From contig NC_046673.1 in NCBI RefSeq assembly GCF_003369915.1, positions 23,489,718-23,553,717 on the forward strand: a stretch of DNA of 64,000 bases, given 5' to 3'. Below, one piece after another: positions 47,443 through 58,360 of the stretch. The translations under genes were made by a program, and so were the position numbers. Position 1 is the stretch's first letter. Every line of letters begins with the position of its first letter. The notes beneath the pieces are model-generated. The model was not told the DNA's origin. It made no database searches and worked only from the letters and a program-made list of their open reading frames with translations. The stretch comes from Drosophila miranda. Lineage: Eukaryota > Arthropoda > Insecta > Diptera > Drosophilidae.

Positions 47443-48558
47443 CAGTGGCTCACAGCTTAAATGAACCAAAGCACGTTAAAAATTTAAAATTTTCATAACT
47501 TCTAAACCATCAAACTTACCAATGAAAATCAAATGACAAACAAAACGAACTTCTTATATTTTTTAACATTTTTCTAAGACGTTTTAAATAATAAATAACA
47601 AAAATACTGCCTTTTTCCACCCCACAGCTTATTTTGTTCAAAGAGAATTTGAACCAAATAGGCTGTGGGGGTGTTTTCTAGTGCGCATTTTGTTTTTTTC
47701 CTTTTTGCGGGGTAACGGAGAAGAATATCGAACTTTTTTTTTTTGGTTGGTAAGATAAGTAAAATTAAAGACTATACAATACCAAGATGTTGCATGAGGA
47801 ACAAATTCTTTTTCAATTTTTGTTTGACGCTTCATGGTACGGGCGCGCGGGGCTATTACTTGAATTCTCTTTTACGCTACTCGGCTTCGTCAATGCCTCG
47901 GTCAGCGTCGAGTCGGTGTGTCTCGAGAGAAAGAATACAAAAACAAAATATGAATCGTCTGCGTGCCGAAACCGTGATCGCTGATGTCTTTGGCGCGGCA
48001 CAGTGGGGACTCAGCCGAAATAGTAAAAAAAATTGTATGAGTGCTTTAGATAAATTTAATGTACGCATCTAATAGAGAATTTTCCAATCGAATTTTCAAG
48101 ATTGTTTTAGTTTAAAGTTTAACATTTTTTCAGTGTGCAAATATTTATTGAACTCATATTCACTAACTAATTTAGCAAGCTGAGACGGCCATAGGTCCCA
48201 CTGTGCCGCTCCAAAGACATCGGCGATCCGCGACCACCGATTCGACGGTGCTGAGGCTCGAGGGTCTAGAATTGCCGAACAGACGAAACCGATGGGCAGC
48301 GGGGTCGCGGTAGAGACGAAGTACAGTCGAAAAGGGAATTGAAACCCCGCGCGCTCCCTCGTGCCATTTGGGTTCTAATGTTAGGACCCGCCATAGAACA
48401 GCTTTTTGGTCGCTCATGCAACATCTTGGTATTGTATAGTCTTTGGTAAAATCTTAACAGAATTGTATTACAATTTTTTTTATAGGACTGCTCAATTGAT
48501 TTTTACAGGGGTTTGAAGTTTGAAAAGTGCTCTGGTTCATTTAAGCTGTGAGGCACAT
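47443..48558. mobile_element. Tc1/mariner-type element with long inverted arms
   Basis: Ends are inverted repeats: TGGCTCACAGCTTAAATGAA (from 47446) against its near-perfect complement ending at about 48556, starting CAGTGG after a TA. Inside, 47767-48007 and 48197-48444 are diverged inverted arms. The outer 32 bp (47767-47798 and 48413-48444) are identical, and the inner 32 bp (47976-48007 and 48197-48228) differ at two sites. A transcript would fold into a hairpin of about 245 bp with a 189-nt loop. No transposase frame is recognisable. It sits inside MULE intron 1. Confidence 0.8.
47620..47670. repeat. Small nested inverted repeat
   Basis: A 23-bp stem (47620-47642 and 47648-47670, two mismatches) with a 5-nt loop. 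Its arm CCCACAGCTTATTTTG resembles the element's own terminal CTCACAGCTTAAATG, so it may be a pair of terminal repeats fused together. Confidence 0.7.
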
Positions 48559-48998
48559 ACATATGTATGTACATATGTATGTACATATGTACATATATAC
48601 TTCAGCGGTCGGCACGCACACATTACATTGCGTTTGTGTGCGTTGACAGAAGTCAAACTAAAACAAAAAGTATTATTGTGTTGCTGCCGACCACTGTTAC
48701 AAACGCGTTGTGCCGGGTCGCAGTTTGACATGATCGTTCATGTTCTATTACGTGATCCGTTGTTTCTTGCGAATCATGCCCCTTTAAGTCCGTTTGCGAG
48801 ACTTTGGTCGTCGCTCGGTTTTTGACCGGTAAATGCTCGTTTCGAAGTCCGTCTGCGCGCATTGGCCGTGCCGTCCCCTGATGTACATACATACATATGT
48901 ATGTACATAGGTGTACATGTGTGTACATACATATGTGCATGCGAGCAGACAAGAAATGCACACAGACTGATGTATTATTTTTCTATTCAATTAATTAG
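48559..48998. other. Rest of MULE intron 1, with microsatellites
   Basis: TACATATGTATG-type palindromic microsatellites at 48555-48600 and 48881-48940. The sequence between them is unique and has no recognised frame. The intron closes with TTAATTAG at 48998. Confidence 0.55.
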
Positions 48999-50245
48999 GA
49001 AAACAAAAGGTGAAGCGGAGATTTAAATAAATTATGACTCTGTCAAACGCACTTTGCAAAGAAAAAGACAGCCTTTCTTGCCAAAGCCTCCATCTTCTGC
49101 AGAGAATGTTCTGGAAGCTTTTCAAGACGAAAATATTATGAACCGTTTTGGAATAACCAAGGGAAATACTGCAAATCAGTTCTATAAAAAAGTGTACGCA
49201 TCGAGCTCGTTTGCTTATTGCATATTTTCATCAGACAAGGTAATCACCTTGATGCAAGCCAACATTCCGGAGCATAATAGGCATTATTTAATTGATGCTA
49301 CATTTAAAGTGTGCCCTTTTGGAGATTTTAAGCAACTTTTAATAATTTATATTAAATATTTGCAGAAGGTAAATTTCTTCTTATGCTACACTTTATTTAC
49401 TAACTCTAATCAAAAATTTTTTGTAATTAGATAACCCCTTTTGTTTTTGTTTTGATGACTCGCAAAACGGAGCTGTGTTATCAGCACTTATTCACATATA
49501 TAGACTCGAACATTTGCTGCCTTAAAGGAGCATCCTTTATATCAGATTACGAAAAGGCAATGCGTAACGCGTTAAAAGGTCTGCATCCCAACATGAATTT
49601 TTACGCCTGTTGGTTTCATTTTACTCAAGCATGCAAGAAAAATGCCAAGCAATCGAGTGGTTTTGAAAATACGCTGAAATGCAATAAGAAAGCTTACATG
49701 CTATTTATGAAATTTTTGCACTTGCCGCTTTTACCAGAAAGCAAAATTGTCGAAGCATTTAACCTTCTAAAAGGCGAAGCAATAAACTTAAAGAAGCTGT
49801 TTTCTCCATTTTTTAAATATTTTAATAGACAGTGGCTTAAAAAGGTATATTTTATTTATTGTTTAATAATTGAGTTGTATTTTACTTATCAATTTTTAAC
49901 CCTAATTTTATAGGAGGGACCAAAAAGCATATCCGTGTTTAAGAGGTCAACTAGAACCACGAGCTCAGTAGAAGCTTATAATTTGAATTTGGGAAATAAA
50001 ATTCGAGCAAATGGGCACTTTTGTAAATTTGTTCAATGTCTTATTGATGCAGAAAATGAAAAAAGTCGCGAGTTTGCTTTACTCTTTCAAAATGGTGGTA
50101 ATGGAAATCAGACACAGAAGAAGAAATTACGTGTAAGTTGAATAAATTTTAAGTTAATCGTTCAAAATAATATGTTAGCTTAATTATTTTTGTTCTCAGG
50201 ATCGCTCAAAAAAAATAATGGACGCAATGGATCTTTTTGAAAGTT

Positions 50246-50515
50246 GCAAAGTTGGTCAGCTGGCAGCAGCTGGCGAACTCTGATCAATACCATGACATGT
50301 TCATTCTGATGCGCTCGTTTTTCCTCGTCATAATTATGTGGATTAATCGTCACGAGTTTCTCGAAAGTGATCTTGGAGAGAAAATGCGCACATACTTCCT
50401 AACCGTGTGCAAGGTATTGTGTAAAAAAACCGACATCGAATCAGACTTTGCCATGACGCTGGAGCGATTCATTGCCCTCTGCGTTGTACGTGCAGCAAGG
50501 ATACATGAACCCTAA
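50246..50515 (+). pseudogene. Retrogene copy 7 (3' fragment, codons 191-279)
   Basis: Begins abruptly at GCAAAGTTGGTCAGC, fused to the end of the MULE gene. Carries Ile in VIIMWIN like copy 3, and like copy 3 has TAATAATTTTTC after its poly-A, so the two are close relatives on opposite sides of the 10-kb block. No start codon of its own. Confidence 0.85.
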
Positions 50516-51608
50516 TGGTCCCTAATGCTAAGAGATTACCATAAGTGTATTTTTTTTTATTTGTCGGTCCATATGGAGAATATCCAAGGGGCTGAGTACC
50601 AATCCAGCTGCAGATGCATCCGCAATAAATGTTTTTATAAAGTTAAAAAAAAAAATAATAATTTTTCTTCAACATTTGTATACCCGATACTCAAAATGAG
50701 TATGGGGAAATATTAGATTTTTGGTGAAAATGGATGTGTGTAACATCCAGAAGGAATCGTTTCCGACCCCATAGCCGAATTTCCCGAAGGGATTGCGTGC
50801 GACTACCATGAGAAAATCGATCGCTCTAAATATTATACCAACACTATGGTCAAGCGTTGGGGAGGTGCTGGCAAAAACAAATCTTTCGAATAAATCGCTC
50901 TATTTTCCATTGGAATTTTAAGTCTACCGTGGTCAAATGCCGTGATTGAACGGGTATTCAGTCAAATGAATATCGTTAAGATCAAACTTAATATTAAATA
51001 TATGGTTTGTTTTAGAAATATTTACTTGTTTGATGTATACGACTAGAATTCTTTTGAAATTTAACGAATATGGATTGCGCTGTCATACCAAATGTTGCCA
51101 CGACCACCAATCACCGGGAAATATTTAAATTCAACACGTTCCAGCGATAAATATACCGATTCGAGTAATAGCGAATTAGATGAAATAATAACACAATTAG
51201 AAATCTATATATCTATTTGTAGCTTGTTCTAGCTTGTATTTTTGTAAGATATAGCATATTTTGACGCTCAGATTCTGGAATCACTGTCCCAGAGACCACA
51301 GTGTTCCGGAGGGGCCCTTAATAACGATGCAGAATTCACCAGCCTGGGTGGCGGCTGCCGCCGTCGCAACCGCCGCAACCAGATAATAATTTTATTTCAA
51401 TTTAAGCAAATACTTCCGACATGGCCGTAGCACTCTGCTAAAGAATGCCATTAGTATTAGAAAAATAACAATAAGTAAGAGGAAAAGGAAGTGGTCCGAG
51501 CAGGTCAAAAATATGGATATAATGGACCGAGAGCGCTTGGTGCCGGCCTTCTTATAGGAAAAGCAGCAGTCGGCGACGTAGCCGCGTCAAAATGGCGGAG
51601 CCTCTGCT
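50246..51608 (+). repeat. Array unit 24: 3' part of retrogene unit + cassette I
   Basis: Begins at retrogene codon 191 and continues through poly-A, hAT C-terminal remnant, anchor A (variant CAGATTCTGG), two 9-bp repeats and cassette I. Confidence 0.9.
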
Positions 51609-52887
51609 TTGCCGTAATGTATGTATATGTGTGTGTGTATGGGAATGGGCTATGGGCAGCACACATACATATATATGTACTAGAGATGGGCAAGGACTGA
51701 AATAGTTTGGCACGACTCATCGTGGCACTGAAGTAAAAAGTTCCAGCACGCACTAACCCGCACCGTTAAAATATTCAAAGCACGGTTCAACACGTTTTTC
51801 ATGATTTATTTGAACACATGTATGTCCGCGCTTTTTTATTAAACAAAATAAGCATATAAAGCATTAAAATAAAATGATTTTACTGATATATAAATATTTA
51901 AATTTTATGCAGCCATTAATAATTTTTCTTCAACATTTGTATACCCGATACTCAAAATGAGTATGGGGAAATATTAGATTTTTGGTGAAAATGGATGTGT
52001 GTAATATCCAGAAGGAATCGTTTCCGACCCCATAGCCGAATTTACCGAAGGGATTGCGTGCGACTACCATGAGAAAATCGATCGCTCTAAATATTATACC
52101 AACACTATGGTCAAGCGTTGGGGAGGTGCTGGCAAAAACAAATCTTTCGAATAAATCGCTCTATGTTCGATTGGAATTTTAAGTCTACCGTGGTCAAATG
52201 CCGTGATTGAACGGGTATTCAGTCAAATGAATATCGTTAAGATCAAACTTAATATTAAATATATGGTTTGTTTTAGAAATATTTACTTGTTTGATGTATA
52301 CAACTAGAATTCTTTTGAAATTTAACGAATATGGATTGCGCTGTCATACCAAATGTTGCCACAACCACCAATCACCGGGAAATATTTAAATTCATCACGT
52401 TCCAGCGATAAATATACCGATTCGAGTAATAGCGTATTAGATGAAATAATAACACAATTAGAAATCTATATATCTATTTGTAGCTTGTTCTAGCTTGTAT
52501 TTTTGTAAGATATAGCATATTTTGACGCTCAGAATCTGGAATCACTATCCCAGAGACCACAGTGTTCCGGAGGGGCCCTTAATAACGATGCAGAATTCAC
52601 CAGCCTGGGTGGCGGCTGCCGCCGTCGCAACCGTCGCAACCGCCGCAACCGGCGCCGCCAGATAATAATTTTATTTCAATTTAAGCAAATACTTCCGACA
52701 TGGCCGTAGCACTCTGCTAAAGAATGCCATTAGTATTAGAAAAATAACAATAAGTAAGAGGAAAAGGAAGTGGTCCGAGCAGGTCAAAAATATGGATATA
52801 ATGGACCGAGAGCGCTTGGTGCCGGCCTTTTTATAGGAAAAGCAGCAGTCGGCGACGTAGCCGCGTCAAAATGGCGGAGCCTCTGCT
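51609..52887 (+). repeat. Array unit 25: empty-site hAT module + cassette I
   Basis: Mosaic: its first half carries the unit-18 deletion (GTCCGCGCTTTTTTATT near 51825) and its second half the unit-2 variants (CAACTAG, ATTCATCACG, CACTATCCC). Confidence 0.9.
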
Positions 52888-54164
52888 TTGCAGTAATGTA
52901 TGTATATGTGTGTGTGTATGGGAATGGGCTATGGGCAGCACACATACATATATATGTACTAGAGATGGGCAAGGACTGAAATAGTTTTGCACGACTCATC
53001 GTGGCACTGAAGTAAAAAGTTCCAGCACGCACTAGCCCGCACCGTTAAAATATTCAAAGCACGGTTCAACACGTTTTTCATGATTTATTTGAACACATGT
53101 AGGTCCGCTCATTATATTCATATATATGTTTTATTAAACAAAATAAGCATATAAAGCATTAAAATAAAATGATTTTACTGATATATAAATATTTAAATTT
53201 TATGCAGCCATTAATAATTTTTCTTCAACATTTGTATACCCGATACTCAAAATGAGTATGGGGAAATATTAGATTTTTGGTGAAAATGGATGTGTGTAAT
53301 ATCCAGAAGGAATCGTTTCCGACCCCATAGCCGAATTTCCCGAAGGGATTGCGTGCGACTACCATGAGAAAATCGATCGCTCTAAATATTATACCAACAC
53401 TATGGTCAAGCGTTGGGGAGGTGCTGGCAAAAACAAATCTTTCGAATAAACCGCTCTATTTTCCATTGGAATTTTAAGTCTACCGTGGTCAAATGCCGTG
53501 ATTGAACGGGTATTCAGTCAAATGAATATCGTTAAGATCAAACTTAATATTAAATATATGGTTTGTTTTAGAAATATTTATTTGTTTGATGTATACGACT
53601 AGTATTCTTTTGAAATTTAACGAATATGGATTGCGCTGTCATACCAAATGTTGCCACAACCACCAATCACCGGGAAATATTTAAATTCAACACGTTCCAG
53701 CGATAAATATACCGATTCGAGTAATAGCGAATTAGATGAAATAATAACACAATTAGAAATCTATGTATCTATTTGTAGCTTGTTCTAGCTTGTATTTTTG
53801 TAAGATATAGCATATTTTGACGCTCAGAATCTGGAATCACTATCCCAGAGACCACAGTGTTCCGGAGGGGCCCTTAATAACGATGCAGAATTCACCAGCC
53901 TGGGTGGCGGCTGCCGCCGTCGCAACCGCCGCAACCAGATAATAATTTTATTTCAATTTAAGCAAATACTTCCGACATGGCCGTAGCACTCTGCTAAAGA
54001 ATGCCATTAGTATTAGAAAAATAACAATAAGTAAGAGGAAAAGGAAGTGGTCCGAGCAGGTCAAAAATATGGATATAATGGACCAAGAGCGCTTGGTGCC
54101 GGCCTTTTTATAGGAAAAGCAGCAGTCGGCGACGTAGCCGCGTCAAAATGGCGGAGCCTCTGCT
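52888..54164 (+). repeat. Array unit 26: empty-site hAT module + cassette I
   Basis: 1277 bp. Empty retrogene site near 53212. Confidence 0.9.
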
Positions 54165-55457
54165 TTGCCGTAATGTATGTATATGTGTGTGTGTATGGGA
54201 ATGGGCTATGGGCAGCACACATACATATATATGTACTAGAGATGGGCAAGGACTGAAATAGTTTGGCACGACTCATCGTGGCACTGAAGTAAAAAGTTCC
54301 AGCACGCACTAACCCGCACCGTTAAAATATTCAAAGCACGGTTCAACACGTTTTTCATGATATATTTGAACACATGTATGTCCGCTCATTATATTCATAT
54401 ATATGTTTTATTAAACAAAATAAGCATATAAAGCTATAAAATAAAATAAAATCCGACCCCATAGCCGAATTTCCCGAAGGGATTGCGTGCGACTACCATG
54501 AGAAAATCGATCGCTCTAAATATTATACCAACACTATGGTCAAGCGTTGGGGAGGTGCTGGCAAAAACAAATCTTTCGAATAAATCGCTCTATTTTCCAT
54601 TGGAATTTTAAGTCTACCGTGGTCAAATGCCGTGATTGAACGGGTATTCAGTCAAATGAATATCGTTAAGATCAAACTTAATATTAAATATATGGTTTGT
54701 TTTAGAAATATTTACTTGTTTGATGTATACGACTAGAATTCTTTTGAAATTTAACGAATATGGATTGCGCTGTCATACCAAATGTTGCCACAACCACCAA
54801 TCACCGGGAAATATTTAAATTCAACACGTTCCAGCGATAAATATACCGATTCGAGTAATAGCGAATTAGATGAAATAATAACACAATTAGAAATCTATAT
54901 ATCTATTTGTAGCTTGTTCTAGCTTGTATTTTTGTAAGATATAGCATATTTTGACGCTCAGAATCTGGAATCACTGTCCCAGAGACCACATTGTTCCGGA
55001 GGGGCCCTTAATAACGATGCAGAATTCACCAGCCTGGGTGGCGGCTGCCGCCGTCGCAACCGCCGCAACCCTTCCAGGTAACACGCGCAGCGCGGATGCT
55101 AAAAACGGAAAATCAGGAGCCCGTGATTCAAAACAACCGCACTTGAAAACGCTCAACTCTGTCCAACAACGCCTTGCGCCCTGAAATCGTATGCAAAATT
55201 CAATTTTGTTTTGGAGAAAGAAGAGCATGAAGATGGAAGAGAGAAAGTTGAACTAAAAGACCATCCTATACCCCCCAAGTAGATGCAAATTGTTAATGCA
55301 TTTTATACCCCCCTAAAGGTGTTACGTTTCATTGAAAAAGTTAATTAAATTTCGGTTTTTATTTGTATTTTTTTGATTTTTTTGTTTGTTTCTCGAATGT
55401 TTTCTGTAATTCTAATTTTTCTTGTGACGGCAAGGTATGCACAAACATATACATACC
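54165..55457 (+). repeat. Array unit 27: short hAT module + cassette II
   Basis: 1293 bp. The short-module junction has an altered left edge (AAGCTATAAAATAAAATAAA near 54431). Confidence 0.9.
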
Positions 55458-58360
55458 TTGCCGTAATGTATGTATATGTGTGTGTGTATGGGAATGGGCT
55501 ATGGGCAGCACACATACATATATATGTACTAGAGATGGGCAAGGACTGAAATAGTTTGGCACGACTCATCGTGGCACTGAAGTAAAAAGTTCCAGCACGC
55601 ACTAACCCGCACCGTTAAAATATTCAAAGCACGGTTCAACACGTTTTTCATGATTTATTTGAACACATGTATGTCCGCTCATTATATTCATATATATGTT
55701 TTATTAAACAAAATAAGCATATAAAGCATTAAAATAAAATAAAATCCGACCCCATAGCCGAATTTCCCGAAGGGATTGCGTGCGACTACCATGAGAAAAT
55801 CGATCGCTCTAAATATTATACCAACACTATGGTCAAGCGTTGGGGAGGTGCTGGCAAAAACAAATCTTTCGAATAAATCGCTCTATTTTCCATTGGAATT
55901 TTAAGTCTACCGTGGTCAAATGCCGTGATTGAACGGGTATTCAGTCAAATGAATATCGTTAAGATCAAACTTAATATTAAATATATGGTTTGTTTTAGAA
56001 ATATTTACTTGTTTGATGTATACGACTAGAATTCTTTTGAAATTTAACGAATATGGATTGCGCTGTCATACCAAATGTTGCCACGACCACCAATCACCGG
56101 GAAATATTTAAATTCAACACGTTCCAGCGATAAATATACCGATTCGAGTAATAGCCAATTAGATGAAATAATAACACAATTAGAAATCTATATATCTATT
56201 TGTAGCTTGTTCTAGCTTGTATTTTTGTAAGATATAGCATATTTTGACGCTCAGAATCTGGAATCACTGTCCCAGAGACCACAGTGTTCCGGAGGGGCCC
56301 TTAATAACGATGCAGAACTCACCAGCCATATAAATATTTAAATTTTATGCAGCCATTAATCCTTCTTCTGCTGCGTTTGTTTTGTTTACAAGGGGAGGCG
56401 CGCTTTATACAATTTTACAATGAATCCGACGGAATTACTTGATTCTTCCATTGAATCAGACGAGGATAAGATTCGAAAGAGCTACGATCATGAGGACTTG
56501 AAAACATTCCTGGCCAAATCGACTATAAAGGATTACTTTCAACGTGCACTGCAAATATCAGATTGCTATCAGCTGCTAAGCTATTTGCAGGCGACTTTGT
56601 CCAGATATGTTTGGGCAGATTTTGATCTGGAAGAGAAGCTTGATTTATATATTCTGGCCATAATGATGATGACATACGAACAGGATAATTTTATAGTCAT
56701 TAATAAACGCTTCACGCTGTTAGATACTGTCTCCAATTTAGTATATATTCTTTATCCAGACCAGATTGAATTTATTGCCAATGGCTTGTATAAGAACTTT
56801 GTGCAAGGCGTGGGAGCCAAGCGTTTGGAAAATTTCTTGAATATGCAGGCGGCCTTTCCCCGTTTAATGCTCTCATCTGGATCTGGCAGTGACATTGCCC
56901 TGGCCCTGCTTCTGACCATCTTGAGCAGATACACCAAAGTCCCAGCAAGACTGCAAATGACTGGAAATGCGCGTAATGCATTCGAAATGGCAAAGTTGGT
57001 CAGCTGGCAGCAGCTGGCGAACTCTGATCAATACCATGACATGTTCATTCTGATGCGCTCGTTTTTCCTCGTCATAAATATGTGGATTAATCGTCACGAG
57101 TTTCTCGAAAGTGATCTTGGAGAGAAAATGCGCACATACTTCCTAACCGTGTGCAAGGTATTGTGTAAAAAAACCGACATCGAATCACCATGACGCTGGA
57201 GCGATTCATTGCCCTCTGCGTTGTACGTGCAGCAAGGATACATGAACCCTAATGGTCCCTAATGCTAAGAGATTACCATAAGTGTATTTTTTTTTATTTG
57301 TCGGTCCATATGGAGAATATCCAAGGGGCTGAGTACCAATCCAGCTGCAGATGCATCCGCAATAAATGTTTTTATAAAGTTAAAAAATAAAAAAAAAAAA
57401 ATTATTTTTCTTCAACATTTGTATACCCGATACTCAAAATGAGTATGGGGAAATATTAGATTTTTGGTGAAAATGGATGTGTGTAATATCCAGAAGGAAT
57501 CGTTTCCGACCCCATAGCCGAATTTCCCGAAGGTATTGCGTGCGACTACCATGAGAAAATCGATCGCTCTAAATATTATACCAACACTATGGTCAAGCGT
57601 TGGGGAGGTGCTGGCAAAAACAAATCTTTCGAATAAACCGCTCTATTTTCCATTGGAATTTTAAGTCTACCGTGGTCAAATGCCGTGATTGAACGGGTAT
57701 TCAGTCAAATAAATATCGTTAAGATCAAACTTAATATTAAATATATGGTTTGTTTTAGAAATATTTACTTGTTTGATGTATACGACTAGAATTCTTTTGA
57801 AATTTAACGAATATGGATTGCGCTGTCATACCAAATGTTGCCACAACCACCAATCACCGGGAAATATTTAAATTCAACACGTTCCAGCGATAAATATACC
57901 GATTCGAGTAATAGCGAATTAGATGAAATAATAACACAATTAGAAATCTATATGTCTATTTGTAGCTTGTTCTAGCTTGTATTTTTGTAAGATATAGCAT
58001 ATTTTGACGCTCAGAATCTGGAATCACTATCCCAGAGACCACAGTGTTCCGGAGGGGCCCTTAATAACGATGCAGAATTCACCAGCCTGGGTGGCGGCTG
58101 CCGCCGTCGCAACCGCCGCAACCGCCGCCGCCAGATAATAATTTTATTTCAATTTAAGCAAATACTTCCGACATGGCCGTAGCACTCTGCTAAAGAATGC
58201 CATTAGTATTAGAAAAATAACAATAAGTAAGAGGAAAAGGAAGTGGTCCGAGCAGGTCAAAAATATGGATATAATGGACCGAGAGCGCTTGGTGCCGGCC
58301 TTTTTATAGGAAAAGCAGCAGTCGGCGACGTAGCCGCGTCAAAATGGCGGAGCCTCTGCT
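55458..58360 (+). repeat. Array unit 28: short module fused to retrogene unit + cassette I
   Basis: 2903 bp. A short hAT module and truncated anchor A end at 56327 (ACTCACCAGCC) and join the retrogene leader (ATATAAATATTT). A full hAT C-terminal segment and a second anchor A follow the gene. The same junction occurs in unit 30. Confidence 0.9.
56420..57252 (+). pseudogene. Retrogene copy 8 (7-bp deletion near the 3' end)
   Basis: Open for 257 codons, then GACTTTG is missing after GAATCA (about 57187). The frame shifts and ends at once, losing the last 20-odd residues. Tyr subgroup. Its leader is joined to a truncated anchor A at 56328, so the usual hAT 5' segment lies upstream of an anchor instead of directly before the gene. 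Confidence 0.82.

Larger units (their letters stand above)
47059..50245 (+). pseudogene. FLYWCH-MULE (Mutator-like) transposase gene, spliced
   Basis: Exon 1 (about 47059-47369) encodes a FLYWCH-type zinc finger (YICRVKLCKARVYLSADK ... HSH). Exons 2-5 encode a MULE transposase: IDATFKVCPFGDF (first Asp), FISDYEKAMRNAL (second Asp), ACWFHF (the CxxH signature) and TTSSVEAYN (catalytic Glu). Introns by GT-AG and frame continuity: 47370-48998 (holds another element), 49369-49430 (62 bp), 49845-49913 (69 bp) and 50133-50199 (67 bp). Frame joins such as LQK|ITPF and WLKK|EGPK fit the family. An in-frame TAA at 49024 and loss of the 3' end into retrogene copy 7 argue that it is dead. FLYWCH plus MULE is a known animal combination. 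Confidence 0.82.

Noticed and set aside
48172-48417. Minus-strand 81-codon frame in the right arm of the foldback element
   Set aside because: The left arm's counterpart is not open in the same frame, and no transposase motif is visible.
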